This document shows, piece by piece, positions 1 through 6,238 of a DNA stretch of 11,241 nt (its first letter is position 1; each line of letters starts with the position of its first letter). The notes under the pieces were generated by a model. The model did not search any database. It saw only the letters and a list, made by a program, of their open reading frames with translations, and was not told the DNA's origin. Origin of the DNA: an uncultured Bacteroidales bacterium (lineage in GTDB: Bacteria; Bacteroidota; Bacteroidia; Bacteroidales; P3); contig CALCUN010000168.1 of assembly GCA_937906975.1 (NCBI GenBank), positions 1-11,241 of the forward strand, in the 5' to 3' direction. A program made the position numbers and the translations under genes.

Positions 1-790
1 CATTTCTATCATATCCAGCATTTACCGACCAGTCAACATTACAATAGTTTGGATAAAGTCTTTGTGAAGTAGACTTCAATGCCAAACGATATAAATCATA
101 GTTTGGTGTTCCAGGTTTATCATTAACACCCTTCATATATTGGAATATTCCACAAGGGAAAATAGATGTTACTCCATATTTACCAAGACCATGTATTGAA
201 ACCTCCAATAGTGCCTTTGTAACCATACGGCCTTCAGGTTCTGTACAAGTACCATAATTTATACTTGAGAACGGGAGTTGATTACCCGAACGCGACTGTA
301 ACGTGTTTAAATTGTGATATAGGCCTTCAACTGCTTGATATGTTTCCTTTTTAGTAGAGAATAAAGAACGTTGACGTAATGTATTATCTAATTTCTTATT
401 ATCAAATGTAAAATCTGAATCTTCTAAACCTGTTTGTAAATAAAAATCAGTAACCTTATTTGTAACCCAATGGTTTAGTTCATCATGTGTCATTCCCAAA
501 ATATCAATTTCATAAAATTCCGGTAATGTTTTCAACCAAGAATTGATATAATGTTTACGGAATGATTTACGTACATAAGGTACCATTGAATGATCAATAT
601 GAGATGCTGATACACCACCAAATTGTTGTAATGATTGTATTTGGAAACAAACAGCAACTAATTGCATTGCAGTATTAATTGAAGATGCAGGTCTAACATC
701 TGTTTGTCTTGTTGTAAAACCATTAGCTAATAAATGATCAATTGGTTCTGTTAAACAATTATGCATTCCGGATGCATATGAATCTAAATC
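1..790 (-). CDS. nrdD: Anaerobic (class III) ribonucleoside-triphosphate reductase, 3' exon, partial
   Basis: Reading the minus strand from 790 to the window edge gives about 263 uninterrupted codons, beginning DLDSYASGMHNCL and running past the window. Recognisable class III NrdD blocks are RQTDVRPASSINTAMQLV, QSLQQFGGVSASH, MVPYVRKSF, QSRSGNQLPFSSINYGTCT, EGRMVTKALLEV and RLYPNYCNVDWS. The family makes dNTPs from NTPs without oxygen, using a glycyl radical installed by NrdG; the radical-glycine C-terminus lies outside the window. The exon has no start codon of its own because it follows a group I intron; splicing joins it to the NrdD codons ending at 1144. The Asp codon at 788-790 is the first after the splice, and a His-Asn-Cys motif follows nine residues later. 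Arg is often CGT here, and the base composition is AT-rich like the neighbours. The identity is read directly from the translation; function of the full gene is inferred. Confidence 0.93.
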
Positions 791-1143
791 CGTCTACCAT
801 ATATATTTCTATATATAACTGACTATATCATCATCCTATAAATTAGGATGTTGCGCACTTCGAATAGTATTAATCTCTATTCTACCTCCTTACACTCATC
901 AGGAGTAGTCGATACACCTTTATATATTAAGATATACTTGGCACGGTATTTCCAGCTATCCAAACTTTGGACCTTAGGTTCTCTTAGTCAGCTTATTCGT
1001 GAGTTGATTCATTTCTCCTTATTTCTCGGGAAAACTTAATCCCAACTGATACCGTTAGCAGATAAATATTTTATCTACACCCCTTTAACATGGGTTCACG
1101 CAATTATTCAAAATGTATTACTACATTAGGCCACAATTTTCTT
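791..1143 (-). ncRNA. Group I self-splicing intron in nrdD (353 nt, no internal ORF)
   Basis: All pairings are on the minus strand. The 5' exon ends in U (1144) and the intron ends in G (791), as group I introns require. P1 pairs exon CCAU (1147-1144) with GUGG (1134-1131), placing a U.G at the splice site. P10 pairs AAAUU (1139-1135) with the 3' exon GAUUU (790-786). P2 is AAUGUA/UACAUU around a GUAA loop (1127-1112). P4 is ACGGUA (1055-1050) with UACCGU (948-943), and P5 is CAGUU (1048-1044) with AGCUG (957-953). Q is followed by GCCAAG. P7 is GACUA (910-906) with UAGUC (825-821), inside an S-like GATATAGTC. P7.1 is CUCCU/AGGAG (905-886), P7.2 GAAUAG/CUAUUC (882-862), P8 CAUCCUA/UAGGAUG (850-832), and P9 is an AU stem with a GAAA loop (816-799). 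P3 is less certain, perhaps UUGCGUG (1103-1097) with UGCGCAA (857-851), which leaves extra hairpins before P4. P7.1/P7.2 resemble the IA subgroup (compare T4 td). No homing endonuclease frame fits inside. Confidence 0.92.
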
Positions 1144-2064
1144 ATGGACATAAATTATATTATCTTCGTGATTTTTTCTTGCCTTTTTAGACATCATTTT
1201 TAATGCTTCGTTTTTACATACAACTCTTCCAGCTTCCCCAATACGTCCACCAAATGACATTTCATCTAAGTTGGCGTTTTGATTCTCAATATTTGTACCA
1301 TTAAGTTTCGCTTGAATTTGTTTAATCAAATCAGATTTATTTTCGCGAATCTCTGCATGACGATTACGATAAAGAATAAATGATTCTGCAACCTCATACT
1401 TATTTCGTTTAATAAATTCCTTTTGTATAATGTCTTGAATTTCTTCTACTGAAATAATATCTTTCTTTGTAAAATATTTGTCAAATGTTTCTTTAAGTTG
1501 TTCAATAAATTTTTCAGGAATTTCTTGATTTGCCTTTATGCTATATTGAATCCAATCCACTTCTTTTTTATAGGAAAGCCTTTCTATGATTTGAGGATAA
1601 TAAGAAGGATTATAGTAAGTAGCCATTGTGCAATCTTGTTCAAAGCCCTCTACAAGCATTCCTTCTTTATCCATATCTGTAAAGCCCATTGGACCTACGA
1701 TTTCTGTCAATCCCTCACTCCTACCCCAGTTTTCAACCGCTTCTAAAAGCTTTTGACAAACTATGTCTTCATTTATGAAATCTAACCAACCAAATCTGAT
1801 TCTTTTTTCTTTCCAAATCTCGTTTGATTTATGATTTATCATTCCTACAATCCTACCTACCACTTCTGAGCCTTTATATGCCAAGAAGATTTTAAAATCA
1901 CAAAATTCCAAAGCAGGGTTTTTCTTTTTGTCAAAGGTGGTTTTTTCGTCCATTATCAAAGAAGGAACCCATTTCTTATCGTTTTTGAAAAGTTTATAAG
2001 GAAAATTTAAAAACTCTTTAAAGCCTTTCTCGTCTATAACAGCCTTTACAGTGATGGTATTCAT
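1126..2064 (-). CDS. Chimeric open frame: GNAT-like acetyltransferase N-terminus fused to NrdD fragment
   Basis: The 312-codon frame is not one protein. Residues 1 to about 186 match, from memory, a Bacteroidales GNAT-fold acyltransferase family of about 380 residues that often sits beside sphingolipid genes. Visible features are an opening VKAVIDEKGFKEFLNFPYKLF, the strand-turn LAYKGSEVVGRIVGMINHK (61-79), the RFGWLDFIND-like stretch, AVENWGRSEGLTEIVGPMGFTD (109-130) and a YKKEVDWIQY strand. From about residue 192 to 307 it is NrdD, and 308-312 come from intron. The GNAT part starts 7 nt after the spt stop, so it is the last gene of the rpiB-to-spt operon as seen here, truncated to about half length. 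Its substrate cannot be told; a role in lipid N- or O-acylation is only suggested by the neighbour. ATG at 2064 follows an A-rich leader. Confidence 0.8.
   Translation of the reverse strand: MNTITVKAVIDEKGFKEFLNFPYKLFKNDKKWVPSLIMDEKTTFDKKKNPALEFCDFKIFLAYKGSEVVGRIVGMINHKSNEIWKEKRIRFGWLDFINEDIVCQKLLEAVENWGRSEGLTEIVGPMGFTDMDKEGMLVEGFEQDCTMATYYNPSYYPQIIERLSYKKEVDWIQYSIKANQEIPEKFIEQLKETFDKYFTKKDIISVEEIQDIIQKEFIKRNKYEVAESFILYRNRHAEIRENKSDLIKQIQAKLNGTNIENQNANLDEMSFGGRIGEAGRVVCKNEALKMMSKKARKNHEDNIIYVHKKIVA
1144..1515 (-). CDS. nrdD: Anaerobic ribonucleotide reductase, 5' exon (5'-truncated at a junction)
   Basis: The last ~120 NrdD codons before the intron form the C-terminal part of the 312-residue frame that starts at 2064. 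From about residue 192 the translation is NrdD-like: the end of an ATP-cone (ISVEEIQDII...KRNKYEVAESFILYRNRHAEIRE), then NKSDLIKQIQAKLNG, NQNANLDEMSFGGRIGEAG, and KKARKNHEDNIIYVH ending at His307 (1146-1144). Joined to the exon at 790 this reads IIYVH|DLDSYASGMHNCL, which fits the conserved NrdD sequence with no gap or repeat. The NrdD start and most of its ATP-cone are missing; upstream is GNAT sequence in the same frame. The left boundary given here is approximate. The five residues KKIVA and the TAA at 1126-1128 belong to the intron, so unspliced message would end there. Confidence 0.88.
1490..1521. other. Junction between GNAT gene and nrdD
   Basis: Around residues 182-192 of the frame starting at 2064 (IPEKFIEQLKETF) the family identity changes from GNAT to NrdD. 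The GNAT protein loses its second half and NrdD loses its start and most of its ATP-cone. Both sides are AT-rich, so composition does not fix the exact point. An in-frame fusion of two unrelated truncated enzymes has no obvious function. A chimeric assembly or a deletion/recombination endpoint are the likely explanations. Confidence 0.75.
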
Positions 2065-2071
2065 AATATTC

Positions 2072-3259
2072 TTATTTTATTATATCGTATTTACGGAATG
2101 TTTTATGTAATTTATCTATTGCTTCTTCTACTTGCTCTTTTGTATGCGTAGCCATAAGAGAAAATCTTATTAAAGTATCTTCCGGAGAACAAGCAGGAGG
2201 AATCACAGGGTTAATAAATATTCCATTATCATAAAGCTCTCTTGTAATAAGGAACGTTTTATCCATATCTCTTACATAGAGAGGAATTATCGGAGTAGAG
2301 GTATTTCCAATTTCAAAGCCCAATTCTCTAAATGCTTTTAAAGCATAATCTGTTATCTTCCACAAATTCTCTATTCTTTCTGGCTCTTGTTTTATTACAT
2401 CTAAGGCTGCTATTACGCTTGCAGTAGCCGCAGGAGATATAGAGGCAGAAAAAATGTATGGACGTGAGTGATGTTTCAAAAAATTGATAGTTTCAGCATC
2501 GGTTGCTATAAATCCTCCTATTGTTGCTAAGGATTTAGAGAAAGTTCCCATTATCAAATCCACTTTCTCTGTCAAACCATACTCAGAACATAAGCCTCTC
2601 CCCTCTTTTCCAAAGATTCCTAACGAATGAGCTTCATCTACATAAACAGAAGCATTGTACTTTTCTGCCAATTGAGTAATTTTATGCAAATCTGCTACGT
2701 CTCCTTCCATTGAAAACACACTATCGGTTACTATTAACTTTATACTATCGTATGGAATCTTTTTAAGCACAGTTTCTAACGAAGACATATCGTTGTGTTT
2801 ATAACGATGAGACGAAGCAAACGAAAGACGGCGTCCTTCTACTATAGAGGCATGATTCAATTCATCACAAATAATATGATCATTCCTTCCCATAATTGTA
2901 GGAATCACACCTATATTTGAGTGAAATCCCGTAGAAAAAACTATTGCCTTTTCTTTACCAACATAATCCGCAAGTTTTTCTTCCAATTCTATGTGAATAT
3001 CTAAGGTTCCATTTAAAAACGGAGAACCAGCACAACCTGTACCATATTTTTTTATTGCTTCAATACTTGCTTCTTTTATTTTAGGGTGATTTGTTAGCCC
3101 TAAATAACTATTAGAACCAAACATCAAGACTTTTTCTCCTCGCATTATCACTTCGGTGTCTTGCTCGCTTGAAATAGGTCTAAAATATGGATAAATACCT
3201 AACTCTTTTACTCTTTGCGGTTCGTTGTATAAGGATAATTTTTTACGTAATTGCTTCAT
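2072..3259 (-). CDS. spt: Serine palmitoyltransferase (alpha-oxoamine synthase family)
   Basis: This is a 395-residue fold-type I PLP enzyme of the alpha-oxoamine synthase family. It would condense L-serine with a long-chain acyl-CoA to 3-ketosphinganine, the first committed step of Bacteroidales sphingolipids, in the cytosol or at the membrane face. The PLP lysine is K242 in GTFSKSLATIGGF, with the cofactor residues D208 and H211 in VDEAHSLG and the stacking histidine H136 in CDELNHASIVEG. The block YGTGCAGSPFLNGTLDIHIELEEKLA (72-97) is more typical of bacterial Spt than of glycine C-acetyltransferase (Kbl), the main alternative, which has nearly the same length. The gene starts 5 nt after deoC and ends 7 nt before the GNAT start, so it is transcribed with them. 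Confidence 0.85.
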   Translation of the reverse strand: MKQLRKKLSLYNEPQRVKELGIYPYFRPISSEQDTEVIMRGEKVLMFGSNSYLGLTNHPKIKEASIEAIKKYGTGCAGSPFLNGTLDIHIELEEKLADYVGKEKAIVFSTGFHSNIGVIPTIMGRNDHIICDELNHASIVEGRRLSFASSHRYKHNDMSSLETVLKKIPYDSIKLIVTDSVFSMEGDVADLHKITQLAEKYNASVYVDEAHSLGIFGKEGRGLCSEYGLTEKVDLIMGTFSKSLATIGGFIATDAETINFLKHHSRPYIFSASISPAATASVIAALDVIKQEPERIENLWKITDYALKAFRELGFEIGNTSTPIIPLYVRDMDKTFLITRELYDNGIFINPVIPPACSPEDTLIRFSLMATHTKEQVEEAIDKLHKTFRKYDIIK

Positions 3260-3264
3260 ATCTA

Positions 3265-4149
3265 TTATTTTCTCGTTAGTTTTTCTTTAATTTTATCAAA
3301 TAATTGACTGCAACCTATTCTGAAATTATTGTTATCAAAATTTGAACTTATGAAATATTTATACAAATTAGTATATTGAATTGCTTCTTCTATACTTCTT
3401 ATTCCTCCCGCTACTTTTAAGCCTTTCAAAACACCTGTTTTCTTATAATATTGCCTAATTGCAAGCAACATTACTACACTTGAATAAACATCTGCTCCTT
3501 TTTCTATTTTTCCTGTCGAGGTTTTGATGAAGTCTGCTCCATTTTCTAAGCATAAGAGCGAGGCTTGGAAAATATTTTCAAGCGAAAGCAACTCCCCTAC
3601 CTCTAAAATTACTTTCAAAGCTATGGTTTTCTTTGCCGAAGAAAGCAATTCTTTTATTTCTCTTATCTCTTGAGCTGCTTTTTCTTTGTTTTCTTCAAAA
3701 AATAAACCTCTATTTATGCAAATATCTACTTCATCTGCATTGTTTTCTATTGCATATTTGATTTCTTCTTTCTTTACAACAAGCGGAACTTGAGAATGTG
3801 GAAATCCTGCCGCAACAACAACCGATTTTATTTTATTATCTGGTTTGTAGTCATTGATTTGAGAAAGATATGGCGAAAAACAACATATCCCTCCTACGTA
3901 ATAATCATCTGATTTACAATTAAATCCACTATTTCTTACGAATTGACTAATTGTTTTTTCGTTATCGGTTGATTTTAAAGAAGTTAAATCTAAATATTGT
4001 ATTACATTCAATAAATCATCTTCGGTATAAGAGGACAAATTATTAGACACAATCAACTGATTTATAGATTTTTCAAACTCATCTACTCTCCCATTATATA
4101 TAAACTCCAATAATTTATCTTCGTTTTCGATTTGATTTATCTCTTTCAT
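3265..4149 (-). CDS. deoC: Deoxyribose-phosphate aldolase
   Basis: A 294-residue class I aldolase that cleaves 2-deoxyribose 5-phosphate to glyceraldehyde 3-phosphate and acetaldehyde, in deoxynucleoside salvage. The family signature is clear: FPHSQ near 117, ADEVDICINRG with D142, ALKVILEVGEL (177-187), the Schiff-base lysine K209 in DFIKTSTG, the proton-relay lysine K245 in LKVAGGIRS, and FRIGCS near the C-terminus for phosphate binding. It is longer than the roughly 260-residue E. coli enzyme because of about 50 extra N-terminal residues, as is common in Bacteroidota. The ATG shares 4 nt with the stop codon of the upstream ferredoxin gene (ATGA, 4149-4146), implying translational coupling. 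Confidence 0.95.
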   Translation of the reverse strand: MKEINQIENEDKLLEFIYNGRVDEFEKSINQLIVSNNLSSYTEDDLLNVIQYLDLTSLKSTDNEKTISQFVRNSGFNCKSDDYYVGGICCFSPYLSQINDYKPDNKIKSVVVAAGFPHSQVPLVVKKEEIKYAIENNADEVDICINRGLFFEENKEKAAQEIREIKELLSSAKKTIALKVILEVGELLSLENIFQASLLCLENGADFIKTSTGKIEKGADVYSSVVMLLAIRQYYKKTGVLKGLKVAGGIRSIEEAIQYTNLYKYFISSNFDNNNFRIGCSQLFDKIKEKLTRK

Positions 4150-5306
4150 TGTTTTTTATTTTTCTCTTGTTGAATTTGATTAAATGTCCTTGTTGCAAAT
4201 TGTGGTATTTGCAGTTGTTTTCTTGTAGTTTTAGGCATTATTCTACGAAGTAAATACCTTTTAAACCAGGCTTTTAAGTTCATATTCTTATCTCTTAGAA
4301 AGAATTTTCTCAAGCTAAGAAATAAGAAATTATCATCATAATCTAATATTTTGTTTTCATAGAAATATTTTCTGTTCTCTATTATTAAATCTGGTATTGA
4401 AAGATTTACAGGACAAACCTTGGAACAATTTCCACAAAGTAAACAGTTATAAGTCAAATGTTTATGATTATCAAAATTTTCTAAAAAAGTTAGTGTTACG
4501 TTTGCAATAGGTCCTGTTAATTTATTGTTATATGGTTTGTCTTTTATCGTTTGATAAACCGGGCAAACCCTACTACAAGCTCCACAATCAATACAAAATA
4601 AAGCCTTTCTTTGTTCTTTGAGTGATAATAAGTTACTTCGTCCGTTATCTACTATGAAAACATGTATTTGTTCATTATTTTCCGATTGATTTGGTGTAAA
4701 AATATTAGATAAATACGGAAATGAATTATTGTTTTTATAGATAGAAAAAATATGTGTAAATACATCAATATCAGATATATTACAAATAAATTTATTAATA
4801 GGTACAACAAATATTTTTGTTTTAGAATCTAAAAACAATTCCATTTCAAACGAAGATTCAAACACAGAAAACAAACTACCACTATCAACTATACCAAGAT
4901 AAGGTTCGTGAATAGTACAAAGATTTTCCTTAGAAAAAGCTGCTATTGCTTCATTTTTTAATATGTTTTTTAGATCTAATTGTTCTGTAAAATTAGAAGA
5001 AAAAGCATTAACAGCCTTTATTTTTTTCTTTGTTAAAAGATTTGATAGCCTTTCTGTAAAATCCTCGTAGGATAAACACCAATCAATAGTTGCTTTATTA
5101 GAAATAAGATTTTTTTCAAACAATAATAAGTTATCAACTATATTATCGAGAAATTTTTTCCTAATCCTATGAGCCTCTACCCTAAGTTTTTCTACATCAT
5201 CAAAGACCGAGTGAACTATTTTATCAACATTAAATAATTCAAAATCAGAATTATCGATATTTTTACTACAACTGCGTAAAAATTTCTTATATTCACTCGT
5301 ATTCAT
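4146..5306 (-). CDS. LutB/LldF-like LUD-domain protein with two [4Fe-4S] clusters
   Basis: This looks like an iron-sulfur subunit of the lactate-utilisation type (LutB/LldF/YkgF). Counting from the ATG at 5306 it has 386 residues; an in-frame TTG lies just upstream at 5309 but ATG is the better start. Residues ~40-225 form a divergent LUD domain (GIVDSGSLFSVF, then HVFIVDNGRSN). A dicluster ferredoxin unit follows: C238-x2-C241-x2-C244-x3-C248-P and C288-x2-C291-x2-C294-x3-C298-P, with TGPIANV between. It is shorter than the usual LutB of ~450-475 residues and lacks the C-terminal extension. LutA and LutC partners are not next to it; the neighbours are rpiB (10 nt upstream) and deoC (4-nt overlap). 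Electron transfer in the cytosol is a safe inference, but the substrate, lactate or otherwise, is not shown by the sequence. Confidence 0.8.
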   Translation of the reverse strand: MNTSEYKKFLRSCSKNIDNSDFELFNVDKIVHSVFDDVEKLRVEAHRIRKKFLDNIVDNLLLFEKNLISNKATIDWCLSYEDFTERLSNLLTKKKIKAVNAFSSNFTEQLDLKNILKNEAIAAFSKENLCTIHEPYLGIVDSGSLFSVFESSFEMELFLDSKTKIFVVPINKFICNISDIDVFTHIFSIYKNNNSFPYLSNIFTPNQSENNEQIHVFIVDNGRSNLLSLKEQRKALFCIDCGACSRVCPVYQTIKDKPYNNKLTGPIANVTLTFLENFDNHKHLTYNCLLCGNCSKVCPVNLSIPDLIIENRKYFYENKILDYDDNFLFLSLRKFFLRDKNMNLKAWFKRYLLRRIMPKTTRKQLQIPQFATRTFNQIQQEKNKKQ

Positions 5307-5316
5307 CAAAGAAAAA

Positions 5317-5754
5317 CTATTTAATAGGTATCTTTTCTACTCTTTTTTGGTGTCTTCCTCCTTCAAATTCAGTATTTAAATAAGCCTCTACTATTGAAAG
5401 TGCTTTTTCTTTTGATATAAAACGAGCTGGTAATGATATAATGTTTGCATTATTGTGTTGTTTTGCCAACTGAGCTATCTCCTCTTCCCAGCAAAGTGCA
5501 CATCTAACATTAGGATACTTGTTTGCAACCATAGAAACTCCGTTAGCACTTCCACACATTATGATACCAAAAGGATAATTTCCTTCATTAATTTCTTTTG
5601 CCAAAGGGTGAATCATATCAGGATAATCCACAGAATCAGCAGTGTAAGTTCCAAAATCTTTAATTTCCAATCCCCTTTCTTCAAGTGTTGATTTAAGAAA
5701 TTCTTTTAATTCAAATCCGGCATGATCACAAGCCAAAGGAATAATATTGCTCAT
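5317..5754 (-). CDS. rpiB: Ribose-5-phosphate isomerase B
   Basis: A 145-residue RpiB/LacAB-family isomerase that interconverts ribose 5-phosphate and ribulose 5-phosphate. The N-terminal ACDHAGFELKEFL supplies D10 and H11; the catalytic cysteine is C67 in GIIMCGSANG; H100 lies in KQHNNANIISLPARF; and GGRHQKRVEKI near the C-terminus carries phosphate-binding arginines. The length is normal for the family. It is the first gene of the leftward operon. A TATCTTTG -7 element lies about 30 nt upstream of the ATG, so the leader is short. Its pairing with deoC downstream fits shared use of pentose phosphates. Confidence 0.95.
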   Translation of the reverse strand: MSNIIPLACDHAGFELKEFLKSTLEERGLEIKDFGTYTADSVDYPDMIHPLAKEINEGNYPFGIIMCGSANGVSMVANKYPNVRCALCWEEEIAQLAKQHNNANIISLPARFISKEKALSIVEAYLNTEFEGGRHQKRVEKIPIK

Positions 5755-5783
5755 ATCTTAAAAATTTATTTACTATAATCTCG

Positions 5784-5791
5784 CAAAGATA
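5784..5791 (-). promoter_or_regulatory. Bacteroidota -7 promoter element for the rpiB operon
   Basis: The minus strand reads TATCTTTG, an exact match to the Bacteroidota TAnnTTTG -7 consensus, 30 nt before the rpiB start. I see no good TTG -33 element at the expected 19-21 nt spacing, so the call rests on the -7 box and position. Confidence 0.6.
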
Positions 5792-5886
5792 ACATTTTTT
5801 TGAAAATTATTTACGTAGTTTATTAAAATATTTCTTTGAAAAAATAAATTTTTTCTTTGGAAAAATAAAAGATTTCTTAGAAAAAT

Positions 5887-5919
5887 TTAACAAAAACATT
5901 TCAACAATTTTTTTGTTAA
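5887..5919. repeat. Inverted repeat, 10-bp arms (TTAACAAAAA)
   Basis: TTAACAAAAA (5887-5896) and TTTTTGTTAA (5910-5919) are perfect inverted copies separated by 13 nt. The spot lies between two divergent genes, so it is not a terminator for either. An operator or bend is more likely. Confidence 0.6.
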
Positions 5920-5962
5920 TTAGTCGTGAAAAACCGTTTTGTATCTGCTAATAATTATCTCA

Positions 5963-5990
5963 TTGTTAATATTTCAGTATTAATTAACAA
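5963..5990. repeat. Inverted repeat, 8-bp arms (TTGTTAAT)
   Basis: TTGTTAAT (5963-5970) and ATTAACAA (5983-5990) form a perfect inverted repeat with a 12-nt spacer. It shares its TTAACA core with the repeat at 5887-5919, suggesting one DNA-binding protein recognises both. Confidence 0.55.
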
Positions 5991-6003
5991 GAAAATAAAC
6001 ACA

Positions 6004-6141
6004 TTATTAACAGAAAATAAGTCTTGGTTTAAAAAAAACTTATTAACAGAAATGTATTTTTAATAAATTGTTAATAAATCGGATAATTTACTGATATATA
6101 AAATCTTAAAATGTAGATAAATTCTATTGTTTTGTTAATAA
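6004..6141. repeat. Four copies of TTATTAACA upstream of nadA
   Basis: The 9-mer TTATTAACA occurs at 6004-6012 and 6040-6048 on the plus strand, and as TGTTAATAA at 6069-6077 and 6133-6141. The first two copies extend to a 13-nt direct repeat (TTATTAACAGAAA) spaced 36 bp start to start. The last copy lies between the -33 and -7 elements of the nadA promoter, where a bound protein would block transcription. That regulatory role is inference. Confidence 0.6.
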
Positions 6142-6156
6142 AAAGGCGTATATTTG
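6126..6156 (+). promoter_or_regulatory. Bacteroidota promoter for nadA
   Basis: ATTG at 6126-6129 serves as -33 element and TATATTTG at 6149-6156 matches the TAnnTTTG -7 consensus, with 19 nt between. Transcription would begin near 6163, giving an A/T-rich leader of about 75 nt before the ATG at 6239. Confidence 0.65.
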
Positions 6157-6238
6157 CAGTAATTTTTTTGCGAAATTTTTTTTCAACAAAATTAACAGAG
6201 CTATTATAAAAACATTATAAATAAAAAATATAATAATT

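Larger units (their letters stand above)
5755..6238. promoter_or_regulatory. Divergent AT-rich spacer between rpiB and nadA
   Basis: This 484-bp stretch has no credible gene. It holds the outward promoters of rpiB and nadA and a dense family of TTAACA/TGTTAA motifs between 5887 and 6197, listed separately. Long A and T runs dominate (for example 5797-5880). Its length is unusual beside the 5-10 nt gaps of the adjoining operon. Confidence 0.7.

Noticed and set aside
848..1039. 63-residue plus-strand open frame
   Set aside because: It lies wholly inside the group I intron on the opposite strand and has no protein-like features or homing endonuclease motif.
791..1143. nrdD as a pseudogene broken by a stop and a 353-nt insertion
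   Set aside because: The insertion has group I core pairings and precise exon-guide pairing, and its removal restores an exact NrdD frame. A spliced gene explains it better than decay.
1126..2064. A single 312-residue protein with an acetyltransferase domain and a novel C-terminal domain
   Set aside because: Residues ~192-307 are plain NrdD sequence that continues across the intron into the exon at 790, and the last five residues are intron. It is a junction product, not a new domain architecture.
5887..5919. Intrinsic terminator (inverted repeat near a T run)
   Set aside because: The genes on each side diverge, so no transcript is expected to end here, and the stem is AT-only apart from one pair.
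6004..6141. Chromosomal replication origin with DnaA boxes
   Set aside because: TTATTAACA differs from TTATCCACA at two central positions, and no dnaA, dnaN or similar marker gene is nearby. Kept only as an alternative for the repeat cluster.
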